Below are positions 1 through 5,885 of a DNA stretch of 18,087 bases, one piece after another. The notes beneath the pieces are model-generated. The model had not been told where the DNA came from. It saw only the letters and a list, made by a program, of their open reading frames with translations, and ran no database searches. The position numbers were made by a program, and so were the translations under genes. Location: contig NZ_NMWV01000027.1 of NCBI RefSeq assembly GCF_002860405.1, positions 1-18,087 of the forward strand, read 5' to 3'. The stretch's first letter is position 1; the number at the start of each line of letters is the position of its first letter. Source of the DNA: Bifidobacterium imperatoris. Its GTDB lineage: Bacteria > Actinomycetota > Actinomycetes > Actinomycetales > Bifidobacteriaceae.

Positions 1-80
1 GGACCTGAGACCTCGTTAGCTTAAAAATTTTCAGGTTATTCTCAGAAAACCCCAGCATTAAACACAGAATCTGATGGTTA

Positions 81-200
81 TATAAGACATGTCAGCGGAA
101 AGCTGAACAGGAACAGCAGCAGTTCCCGATAATTGAACCCCTTTCTTCTTCTCTCTCTCCTTTCTCTCCCCGGCGGCCCGCACCGCCGGGGTTCTTTTTT
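81..200 (+). ncRNA. Candidate small RNA or leader ending in a terminator
   Basis: No convincing protein lies here, but the stretch looks like a short structured transcript. A TATAAG box at 81-86 could be a -10 element (start near 93); the -35 candidate TTAAAC at 58-63 is weak. Downstream come a hairpin TCAGC-GGAAA-GCTGA (92-106), a hairpin GGAAC-AGCAGCA-GTTCC (110-126), a nearly pure pyrimidine run (about 137-171), and a strong terminator (168-200). CU-rich single-stranded runs are typical of small RNAs that pair with purine-rich ribosome binding sites, but that role is inference. It could equally be the 3' UTR of a gene lying left of the window. No Rfam family was recognised. Confidence 0.3.
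168..200 (+). terminator. Strong Rho-independent terminator
   Basis: A perfect 9-bp GC-rich stem (CCCCGGCGG at 168-176, CCGCCGGGG at 183-191) with a 6-nt loop is followed at once by TTCTTTTTT (192-200). This is a textbook intrinsic terminator on the plus strand. It ends a transcript that begins at or before the left edge, so the first gene needs its own promoter. Confidence 0.9.
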
Positions 201-298
201 ATTCATGTGCCTGTGGAAGTGGCTTCCCCTTATCCGGTCAACTTTTCAGTTCCTTACGCTCATCCTCGGGAATGACGACTGGCCCAGCTTCTCAGCGG

Positions 299-327
299 TA
301 TACTGGCAAACGAATCGGCAGGGAGGG
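299..327 (+). promoter_or_regulatory. -10 box and ribosome binding site of the first membrane protein gene
   Basis: TATACT at 299-304 matches a sigma-70-type -10 box. The purine run GGGAGGG at 321-327 sits 7 nt before the ATG at 335 and fixes that ATG as the start rather than the in-frame ATG at 272. No good -35 is spaced correctly; ATGACG at 272-277 is too far upstream. Confidence 0.5.
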
Positions 328-334
328 CGATCTT

Positions 335-1204
335 ATGGGGAAGAGCAGCGAGGAATACGATTTCTTTGATGGCGCTGAATACGAGGATGCGCCACAATCC
401 CAGCGCAGACAACGGGCTAAGGGGCCGCATAGTTCCGGTCGCCGCGCTGCCAAGATCAAACTTGATAGCCCAGCTTCCAAAATACTGCGGCGATTGGCGC
501 TGTTCACTGGCTTATTAGCCGTGGCTGCTTCCGCATCTTCCGCTGTGCATGAGATTGCTCCCTACGCCATCTCATTCCTCGTGAAGGTTCCCGGCCGCTA
601 CATCGCTGCAACCGCAGCAGTGCTCATAGGACTGACGCTAATGTTCGTGATTGGGGCCCGCACCACCATGCCGCGTAATTCCACTCACGGTGGTGTTGGC
701 GGCGGTGGCATTGTGACCATCGTTCTGGCGGGTGCCTGCTTGGTGGTTGGCGTAGCCGTTGGTGTGCTATTCCCTCAAGGTCTGATTCTTCCGAACAATG
801 ACAAAGCGCCAGTGGAAAGCACTGCGCAGATGGAACAAGGTATTGAGCAGTCTGCCGGACAGTGTACGTCCGGTTGGCAAGGCTTGGATGCCGGAGGTCT
901 TCCAGGGGTGAGCACTGTGCAAATGTGCACAGAGCCACGCATGGCCTTTGTATCTTTTGAATCAGAGGCGATGGCAGCAGTGGGCAAGGCACCCATCAAG
1001 GTGAAAATCGCCGAGCTGTTGAATCAATACTCTGATAATGAGAAAGCCCAAGGCGATTGGCGCCTGCTCAGTGGCAAGCGTTGGATGGTGTTCGGTGAGG
1101 CGGACAAGATGACCGCGTTGCAGCAGCAGTGGGGTGGCGATCTTGAGCCCATCACCGCGGCTGATGACTCAGCTGACGCGACAAGCTCTGATTCCGGTCA
1201 GTAA
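335..1204 (+). CDS. Conserved-type membrane protein of unknown function
   Basis: The product has 289 residues from the ATG at 335, chosen for its strong GGGAGGG binding site; an in-frame ATG at 272 would add 21 residues but lies upstream of the promoter-like TATACT. The first ~50 residues are polar and charged (acidic near 6-19, Arg/Lys-rich near 22-42). Three hydrophobic segments follow, at about 51-71, 90-108 and 126-147, the last after a Gly-rich stretch (119-125). A soluble C-terminal domain of ~140 residues contains two cysteines (in GQCTSG and VQMCTEP) that could form a disulfide if this part is outside the cell. The tail is rich in Asp and Ser. I recognise no catalytic motif and assign no function. 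It is separated from the next gene by ~100 bp. Confidence 0.8.
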   Translation: MGKSSEEYDFFDGAEYEDAPQSQRRQRAKGPHSSGRRAAKIKLDSPASKILRRLALFTGLLAVAASASSAVHEIAPYAISFLVKVPGRYIAATAAVLIGLTLMFVIGARTTMPRNSTHGGVGGGGIVTIVLAGACLVVGVAVGVLFPQGLILPNNDKAPVESTAQMEQGIEQSAGQCTSGWQGLDAGGLPGVSTVQMCTEPRMAFVSFESEAMAAVGKAPIKVKIAELLNQYSDNEKAQGDWRLLSGKRWMVFGEADKMTALQQQWGGDLEPITAADDSADATSSDSGQ

Positions 1205-1293
1205 GACTCAGCAAGCTTTGTTGCAATGCCGGCAGCGCCGGTGATGTGACCGAAATCATGAATCGATAGGCGGCGCCTTGCCCTATTGCCCTT

Positions 1294-1299
1294 TACGAT
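1294..1299 (+). promoter_or_regulatory. Possible -10 box for a leaderless hydrolase mRNA
   Basis: TACGAT lies 8 nt before the ATG at 1308 and there is no Shine-Dalgarno sequence between them. This spacing would put the transcription start at or next to the start codon. No matching -35 is evident, so this is a weak call. Confidence 0.3.
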
Positions 1300-1307
1300 G
1301 GATTGGT

Positions 1308-2078
1308 ATGAGCAATGAAGCAAATGCCGCTGGATTCGCATATGAGCCATTGGTTGGCCGCGAGTCCACAGAAGTGCCCGGCCATTTCGGAGACCCGTTG
1401 ACGGTGGAGTGTAGCGTGACCTCGCGCGGCGGTTTTAATCAGCACCTGACGCATCCGCTATTTCTGTGCCTGCATGGGTGGGGTTCCAACGAGCAGGAGA
1501 TGGCGGATATTATGCGTCTGATTGCTCCGTACAACGATTTCGTGGCATTGCGCGGACCGCTCACTTTGGCTGAAGCGTCGGCCGATTCTTTAGATCCCGG
1601 CAATTATGCGTGGTTGCATGGTTCGCTGCCCGTAGGTGAGGATCTTGACTATGATGCCTATGCTGCTGCTCGGGCTGTAGATTCATGGGTAGCGGCCAAT
1701 ATTCCTACCGACCGCGATATTGTGCCGCTCGGCTTCTCCCAAGGCGGATTGGTGGCCGTGCATTTGCTGCGTATAAACCCAGAGCGATACCGAGCTGTAA
1801 TCAGCTTGTCTGGTTTTAACGCGCCCGGTCAGGTGCCCGGTACCGCACCTGCTGACGGCCGTCTCGCCGACTTGGACATTCCGGTGTTCTACACCTACGG
1901 CAAAAACGATGGCGTTGTGCCGAAATATGAGTTGTTCGCCACTGCCGCTTGGCTTGAGGAACATACATGGCTCAAAACCAAGAGCTACCACGGGCTCGAC
2001 CATAACGTGAGTCTTGAGGAATTCGCCGATTTGCGCCAGTGGTTACTGGACAATGACATCACTTCCGGCGTGCTGTAG
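1308..2078 (+). CDS. Alpha/beta-hydrolase (carboxylesterase / phospholipase-like serine hydrolase)
   Basis: A 256-residue alpha/beta-hydrolase-fold protein, probably a cytoplasmic esterase of the phospholipase/carboxylesterase (AB hydrolase 2) type. Numbered from the ATG at 1308, the motif LCLHGWGSNEQEM (about 53-65) forms the usual HG oxyanion region. The nucleophile elbow GFSQGG holds Ser144, GKNDGVVP supplies Asp201 and GLDHNV supplies His232, giving a complete triad. No signal peptide is visible. A TTG at 1278 would add ten residues, but the ATG is preferred. The natural substrate cannot be read from the sequence. The permease gene downstream starts within ~10-16 nt of the stop, so the two may be co-transcribed. 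Confidence 0.88.
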   Translation: MSNEANAAGFAYEPLVGRESTEVPGHFGDPLTVECSVTSRGGFNQHLTHPLFLCLHGWGSNEQEMADIMRLIAPYNDFVALRGPLTLAEASADSLDPGNYAWLHGSLPVGEDLDYDAYAAARAVDSWVAANIPTDRDIVPLGFSQGGLVAVHLLRINPERYRAVISLSGFNAPGQVPGTAPADGRLADLDIPVFYTYGKNDGVVPKYELFATAAWLEEHTWLKTKSYHGLDHNVSLEEFADLRQWLLDNDITSGVL

Positions 2079-2088
2079 CCATACACTA

Positions 2089-2910
2089 GTGCCCGTGAAT
2101 ACAGGGGATGCCACCAACAATATTGAGCAGAATCATCTGGACGAGTCACCGCGCGGCCTCATCATCATGGCCGTGGTCGGTGTGGCTGTCGGCGTGCTCT
2201 CCGGCATGTTCGGCATCGGTGGCGGCACAGTGATCGTGCCCGCCTTGGTGTGGCTCGGGCTCACGCAGCGTCACGCAGCTGCGACCTCGATGATGGCCAT
2301 TGTGCCCACCGCGGTTTCCGGTGTGATTTCGTATGCGTTTGAGAGTGACGTGGATTGGATAGTGGCGGCCATCGTATTCGCCGGCATGTTCGTGGGCGGG
2401 CAAATTGGCTCATGGCTACTATCCAAATTGCCGGAGCTGGTGCTGCGTTGGGCGTTCGTGGTATTCCTGCTGTTTGTGATGGTCAATCAGGCCATGTCGA
2501 ATCCGTCGCGAGATTCGCGTATTGAACTTACGGTTGGCACTGTTGTCGGGCTGATTGTGTTCGGTGTTATTGCCGGTATATTGGCAGGATTACTGGGCAT
2601 TGGCGGTGGCGCAATTTGCGTGCCGGCCTTGTCGATTCTGTTTGGCGCCAGCGATCTTATTGCTCGCGGTACTTCGCTGCTGGCCATGTTCCCCAATGCC
2701 ATTACTACATCCGTGGCTAATGTGCGTAGGCGTATGGTGCATGTGAAGGCCGCGCTCATTATTGGTATTGTGGCCGCGCTGACTGCGCCGCTCGGCACAT
2801 GGATTGCTTCCGCCGTGACACCACGCACTGGCGCAATCCTGTTCACCGCGTACTTGTGCGTGCTATTAGTGCGTTCCTTCTGGGTGGCGTTTAAGGCGAC
2901 GCGACGGTGA
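2089..2910 (+). CDS. TSUP-family membrane permease (TauE/SafE, DUF81)
   Basis: A polytopic membrane protein of ~273 residues with about eight hydrophobic segments. It shows the internal duplication of the TSUP (4-toluene sulfonate uptake / TauE-SafE) family: the first half has GMFGIGGGTVIVPAL and the second half the matching GLLGIGGGAICVPAL. Family members export or import sulfonates, sulfite or other organic anions; the substrate here is unknown. The start is uncertain. GTG at 2089 is given, GTG at 2095 and ATG at 2167 are alternatives, and none has a clear ribosome binding site. The open frame continues upstream into the hydrolase gene, but that part is not membrane-like. Proximity to the hydrolase stop suggests translational coupling. 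The stop codon lies inside a 45-bp direct repeat. Confidence 0.82.
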   Translation: MPVNTGDATNNIEQNHLDESPRGLIIMAVVGVAVGVLSGMFGIGGGTVIVPALVWLGLTQRHAAATSMMAIVPTAVSGVISYAFESDVDWIVAAIVFAGMFVGGQIGSWLLSKLPELVLRWAFVVFLLFVMVNQAMSNPSRDSRIELTVGTVVGLIVFGVIAGILAGLLGIGGGAICVPALSILFGASDLIARGTSLLAMFPNAITTSVANVRRRMVHVKAALIIGIVAALTAPLGTWIASAVTPRTGAILFTAYLCVLLVRSFWVAFKATRR

Positions 2911-2944
2911 TGCAGGTTAGATGCCGGAATCGGCATCAACCTGC
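2900..2944. repeat. 45-bp direct repeat, copy 1 (with hairpin)
   Basis: This copy matches 3002-3046 at 44 of 45 positions (G2909 versus C3011). It contains the TSUP gene's stop codon (2908-2910) and an internal inverted repeat at 2912-2944: GCAGGTT, a bulged A, GATGCCG, loop GAAT, CGGCATC, AACCTGC. The hairpin has no T-run after it, so it is not a classical terminator by itself. Confidence 0.95.
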
Positions 2945-2956
2945 CGAGGCGTGTAG

Positions 2957-2998
2957 CAGACAGCCCGGTGGGCTGTCTGTAGCCGAGGGGAGCGGCTA
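2957..2998. terminator. Paired hairpins at the TSUP/antiporter convergent junction
   Basis: A perfect 10-bp inverted repeat (CAGACAGCCC at 2957-2966, loop GGT, GGGCTGTCTG at 2970-2979) is followed directly by a second, TAGCCG (2980-2985) with CGGCTA (2993-2998). Both lie between the ends of two convergent genes, so a bidirectional termination or mRNA 3'-end stabilising role is likely. There is no T-tract. Confidence 0.6.
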
Positions 2999-3001
2999 TG
3001 C

Positions 3002-3046
3002 CGCGACGGTCATGCAGGTTAGATGCCGGAATCGGCATCAACCTGC
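3002..3046. repeat. 45-bp direct repeat, copy 2 (overlaps the antiporter 3' end)
   Basis: This is the second copy of the repeat at 2900-2944. Its hairpin is longer, CATGCAGGTT at 3011-3020 pairing with AACCTGCATG at 3040-3049. On the minus strand the hairpin encodes the last residues of the antiporter (MQVDADSGI) and its TAA stop, so coding sequence and 3'-end hairpin are the same DNA. Confidence 0.95.
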
Positions 3047-5091
3047 ATGACATAGATGTTGCGCCTCAAGGTCTTGGCTTGGGCTCGGTTGATGTCACCG
3101 GCTTCGAGCATGTCTTGAATCACACCAAGTTCGATGGCATAGCTTTCCTTCTTGACCTCTTCAACCTGAGTAATCACGGCTGCGGAACCCCTCATATTCG
3201 GGCGGGCTTGCAGCGAAGCCTCGGCTCGTCGATAATCCAGAAGCAGCGCGGAGCAGTGCTCGGTGTTATAGGTGCTATTGCCCATTTCATCCACCAGGCG
3301 GTCAATCACATGATGAATCGCCTCAACCTGCAGTTCACGCGTGCGAGCAAAAATCTGGTCCTCGCTCACCAGCGGCGTAGTATGACGAATCTTGGAAATC
3401 GTGCGTTTCGCATAATTGCTCGCGCGACGCTGCAGCATGCGTGCACGTCCACGAATCTGAGACACCGCATGACCTGACGCCGGATTTGTGGACGTGTGAC
3501 GCAGCGTATTCATAATCTGATCAAGCATGCGCTCGCAAGCTTCCACATTGAGTTCCTGAGTGGCGGCATCTGCGGCCGGATGTGCTTTATCCTCCGCTAG
3601 ACGGTCGCGTACGAATTCCTTCTCCCAGTGCAGCGCTTCAATCTGCAGTTGCTCCAACCCTTGCGGATCGGAATCGCCATTGCGTTGCTTCAAACGGCTG
3701 ATGCGCTTGGTGTACAAATCAATCACCATCAGCACAGCACGACGATTTTCCGGCGTAATGCGGCCGGTCAGCTCTTCTACGGTATTGCGCAGTACCTCAA
3801 TCGTAATCGGAATCATTTCAGCGCTGGGATCTTTGCCGCGGTTCGGTGCCAGCAGCGGTAGCAGGAAGTTCGCCAAAACCAGCGTCAGAATAATCACGCC
3901 TGATGCGATGAAAATCAGTTCGTCACGCATCGGGAACACGGCACCGCCCGCAATGTAATACGGGATGGTAAACATCAAGGACAACGTAATAGTGCCTTTA
4001 GGCCCACCAAAGGTCATGACGGCTGCGGACCGCCAGCGTTCAAGAGTCATTTTGCGGCGTTTACCGGTGTTCATATCGCGGGCGATACGCAGCATGGCTG
4101 CTACCCAAATGAATCGCAGCACAATCACCACCGCGGTCACCAGAGCAATAATGCCGATAAGCAGCGTGTTATTGATGTAGGGATCAGACCAGCTGGCCGT
4201 CATCGCCTGCGGCAACTGCATACCAAGCAGAATAAACACGGCACCGTTGAGCGAGAAGCTCAGCACACCCCACACCGACGTGGACACAATATTCGTGCGC
4301 GCCACATTCGGGCCAACTCCAGTGCGATCGAATCGAATGAACAAGCCGGCTGCCACCACGGACAGAATGCCGGATACGCCGAATTCTTCCGCGCCCAAGT
4401 ACAGCAGGAATGGCAGGAACAGTTCCATCAGAATACGCGTGGTAGTGGTTTCCCAACCAAGCGATCGCACGGTTTCGAATACCCAGTTAGCTATCGCAGC
4501 CACTACAAGACCAAAGACCGTGCCGCCGAAGAACGAAATCACGAATTCTCCAGCAGCCTGACCAATGGCGAATTCGCCAGTGAATGCAGCCGCTAACGCG
4601 AATTGGAAGCCCACGATACCGGACGCATCATTGAATAAGGATTCGCCTTTAAGCACGCCGCGCTGACGTTGAGTCAGTGAAGCTTCCTTGCCTAGGGAGC
4701 TGACAGCCACCGCATCGGTCGGGCCAAGCGCTGCGCCAAGTGCCAGTGCGGAAGCGAGTGAAATCACCGGCCAAACAGCGTGCAGAATAAAGCCGACTGC
4801 CACCATCGTCACAATTGCTAAGCCAATGGCCAGCGAAAGGCTTAATTTCAAAGTTTTCAGCAGAGCCGACTTATCGATTTCATGCGCTTCGAGATACAGC
4901 AACGGTGCAATGAACAGCACCATGAACAGCTCCGGGTTGAGTTGCGCGTCTGGGAAAAATGGAAGATATGCCACGAGTACGCCTAGTGCTATCTGCACGA
5001 GCGGCGTGGATACCTTCGGAATGAAACGACTGGCAAAAGAACTCACTACCACCGCTGCAATGATGCATAGGATGAGTTCGAATACTGCCAT
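3019..5091 (-). CDS. Monovalent cation:proton antiporter, CPA1 family, with a long cytoplasmic tail
   Basis: A 690-residue Na+/H+ exchanger-type protein that would trade cytoplasmic Na+ or K+ for protons at the membrane. Residues 1-~415 hold about 12 hydrophobic segments. Conserved transport motifs are visible: GPTDAVAV (123-130), GESLFNDASG (149-158, with the Asn-Asp pair at 154-155) and GGPKGTITL (362-370), where many homologues have Arg instead of Lys. Residues ~420-690 form a long, charged, largely helical cytoplasmic domain, probably regulatory. The ATG at 5091 is chosen because minus-strand GAGAGGA (5097-5103) lies 5 nt before it; an in-frame ATG at 5139 lacks a binding site. It is divergent from tadA and convergent with the TSUP gene. 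The transported ion cannot be settled by sequence. Confidence 0.9.
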   Translation of the reverse strand: MAVFELILCIIAAVVVSSFASRFIPKVSTPLVQIALGVLVAYLPFFPDAQLNPELFMVLFIAPLLYLEAHEIDKSALLKTLKLSLSLAIGLAIVTMVAVGFILHAVWPVISLASALALGAALGPTDAVAVSSLGKEASLTQRQRGVLKGESLFNDASGIVGFQFALAAAFTGEFAIGQAAGEFVISFFGGTVFGLVVAAIANWVFETVRSLGWETTTTRILMELFLPFLLYLGAEEFGVSGILSVVAAGLFIRFDRTGVGPNVARTNIVSTSVWGVLSFSLNGAVFILLGMQLPQAMTASWSDPYINNTLLIGIIALVTAVVIVLRFIWVAAMLRIARDMNTGKRRKMTLERWRSAAVMTFGGPKGTITLSLMFTIPYYIAGGAVFPMRDELIFIASGVIILTLVLANFLLPLLAPNRGKDPSAEMIPITIEVLRNTVEELTGRITPENRRAVLMVIDLYTKRISRLKQRNGDSDPQGLEQLQIEALHWEKEFVRDRLAEDKAHPAADAATQELNVEACERMLDQIMNTLRHTSTNPASGHAVSQIRGRARMLQRRASNYAKRTISKIRHTTPLVSEDQIFARTRELQVEAIHHVIDRLVDEMGNSTYNTEHCSALLLDYRRAEASLQARPNMRGSAAVITQVEEVKKESYAIELGVIQDMLEAGDINRAQAKTLRRNIYVMQVDADSGI

Positions 5092-5096
5092 GACTG

Positions 5097-5103
5097 TCCT
5101 CTC
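5097..5103 (-). promoter_or_regulatory. Ribosome binding site fixing the antiporter start
   Basis: On the minus strand GAGAGGA is followed by a 5-nt spacer (CAGTC) and ATG at 5091. This decides against the in-frame ATG at 5139. Confidence 0.8.
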
Positions 5104-5227
5104 TTCTTCGCCGGGCTTCGGCCAGTATAGAAAACTCATCGCTACAACACGTTAAGCCGTCCGCCGAAGTGGACAGCGCGTGTTTTGCGCGGCATACGCG
5201 TGGTTGCTGGGTATGTAGACTCGCAGT

Positions 5228-5764
5228 ATGGCTTTGAGAGTGGCATATGAGGAAGCGATGCAGCAAACGATTGAGCTGGCGAAGCAGGCCGCGGCAGCCG
5301 GCGATGTACCGGTTGGTGCGGTGGTGCTGGATGCTTCAGGTGCGATTATCGGCCGCGGATACAACACCCGCGAAACCCACGGCGATCCGCTGGCTCATGC
5401 TGAAATTCTCGCGATGCGCGAGGCTGCGCAGTTCCGCGCGCAACAATCCGGTAATGCTGATGCGGCGACTGGTCATGCAACTCCTACGTCGGAACCTGCT
5501 ACCGCAGTTGTTCGCGCATGGAATCTCGCTGATTGCACATTGGTGGTGACGCTCGAGCCTTGCCCGATGTGCGCGGGCGCTTGCGTCCAAACCCATATCG
5601 GCACGATTGTGTTTGGCGCGTGGGATGCCAAACTCGGCGCATGCGGTTCGGTGTGGGATATTCCGCGCGACCCGCATATCGGTCACACTCCTGAAGTGCA
5701 TGGCGGCATTCTTGAGCGCGATTGTCAAGCTATTCTCACCGACTTCTTTGCCGCACGTCGCTGA
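5228..5764 (+). CDS. tadA: tRNA-specific adenosine deaminase (A34 to inosine)
   Basis: A zinc-dependent deaminase expected to convert adenosine-34 of tRNA-Arg(ACG) to inosine in the cytoplasm. The family signature is complete: HAEI with zinc ligand His57 and proton shuttle Glu59, and PCPMCAGAC with zinc ligands Cys112 and Cys115. Early motifs VPVGAVV and GRGYN are also typical. At 178 residues it is longer than the usual ~150-160 because of an Ala/Thr-rich insertion at about 68-97, between the HAE helix and the beta strand before the PCxxC loop. The ATG at 5228 has no Shine-Dalgarno sequence; a TATGTA box 10 nt upstream (5212-5217) suggests a very short leader or none. A general cytidine/guanine deaminase is the alternative, but the motif set favours TadA. 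Confidence 0.9.
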   Translation: MALRVAYEEAMQQTIELAKQAAAAGDVPVGAVVLDASGAIIGRGYNTRETHGDPLAHAEILAMREAAQFRAQQSGNADAATGHATPTSEPATAVVRAWNLADCTLVVTLEPCPMCAGACVQTHIGTIVFGAWDAKLGACGSVWDIPRDPHIGHTPEVHGGILERDCQAILTDFFAARR

Positions 5765-5885
5765 CCAAATACTTACGTGCCTCGGCCAACACGCAGCACC
5801 CAGTCAACATATTCGATTTTTCCTACCATCGAAGGCAGCAGTAATAATTCCATATTCCAGCAACGTCAAAGGAGACATAAGACCT
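5765..5885 (+). promoter_or_regulatory. Promoter/operator region of the alpha-galactosidase gene
   Basis: The 121-bp gap contains an inverted repeat TTCGAT-N10-ATCGAA near 5812-5833, an AT-rich -10-like stretch TAATAAT at 5842-5848, and the ribosome binding site AAAGGAG at 5868-5874. The 12-mer AGCAGTAATAAT (5837-5848) recurs exactly upstream of the alpha-glucosidase gene (13066-13077), so it may be a shared promoter or operator. No -35 box with good spacing was found, and no terminator for tadA. Confidence 0.4.

Noticed and set aside
90..200. Actinobacterial 6C RNA
   Set aside because: The family needs loops with runs of about six C residues; the hairpin loops here are GGAAA, AGCAGCA and CCCGCA.
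133..369. 78-residue open frame on the plus strand at the left edge
   Set aside because: It runs straight through the terminator at 168-200, has no ribosome binding site and overlaps the better-supported gene starting at 335.
2900..3046. CRISPR array
   Set aside because: Only two repeat copies, both overlapping gene ends, with a hairpin-filled interval and no cas genes nearby.
5607..5885. N-terminal extension of the alpha-galactosidase by 93 codons
   Set aside because: It overlaps tadA in another frame and lies upstream of the AAAGGAG binding site that serves the ATG at 5886.
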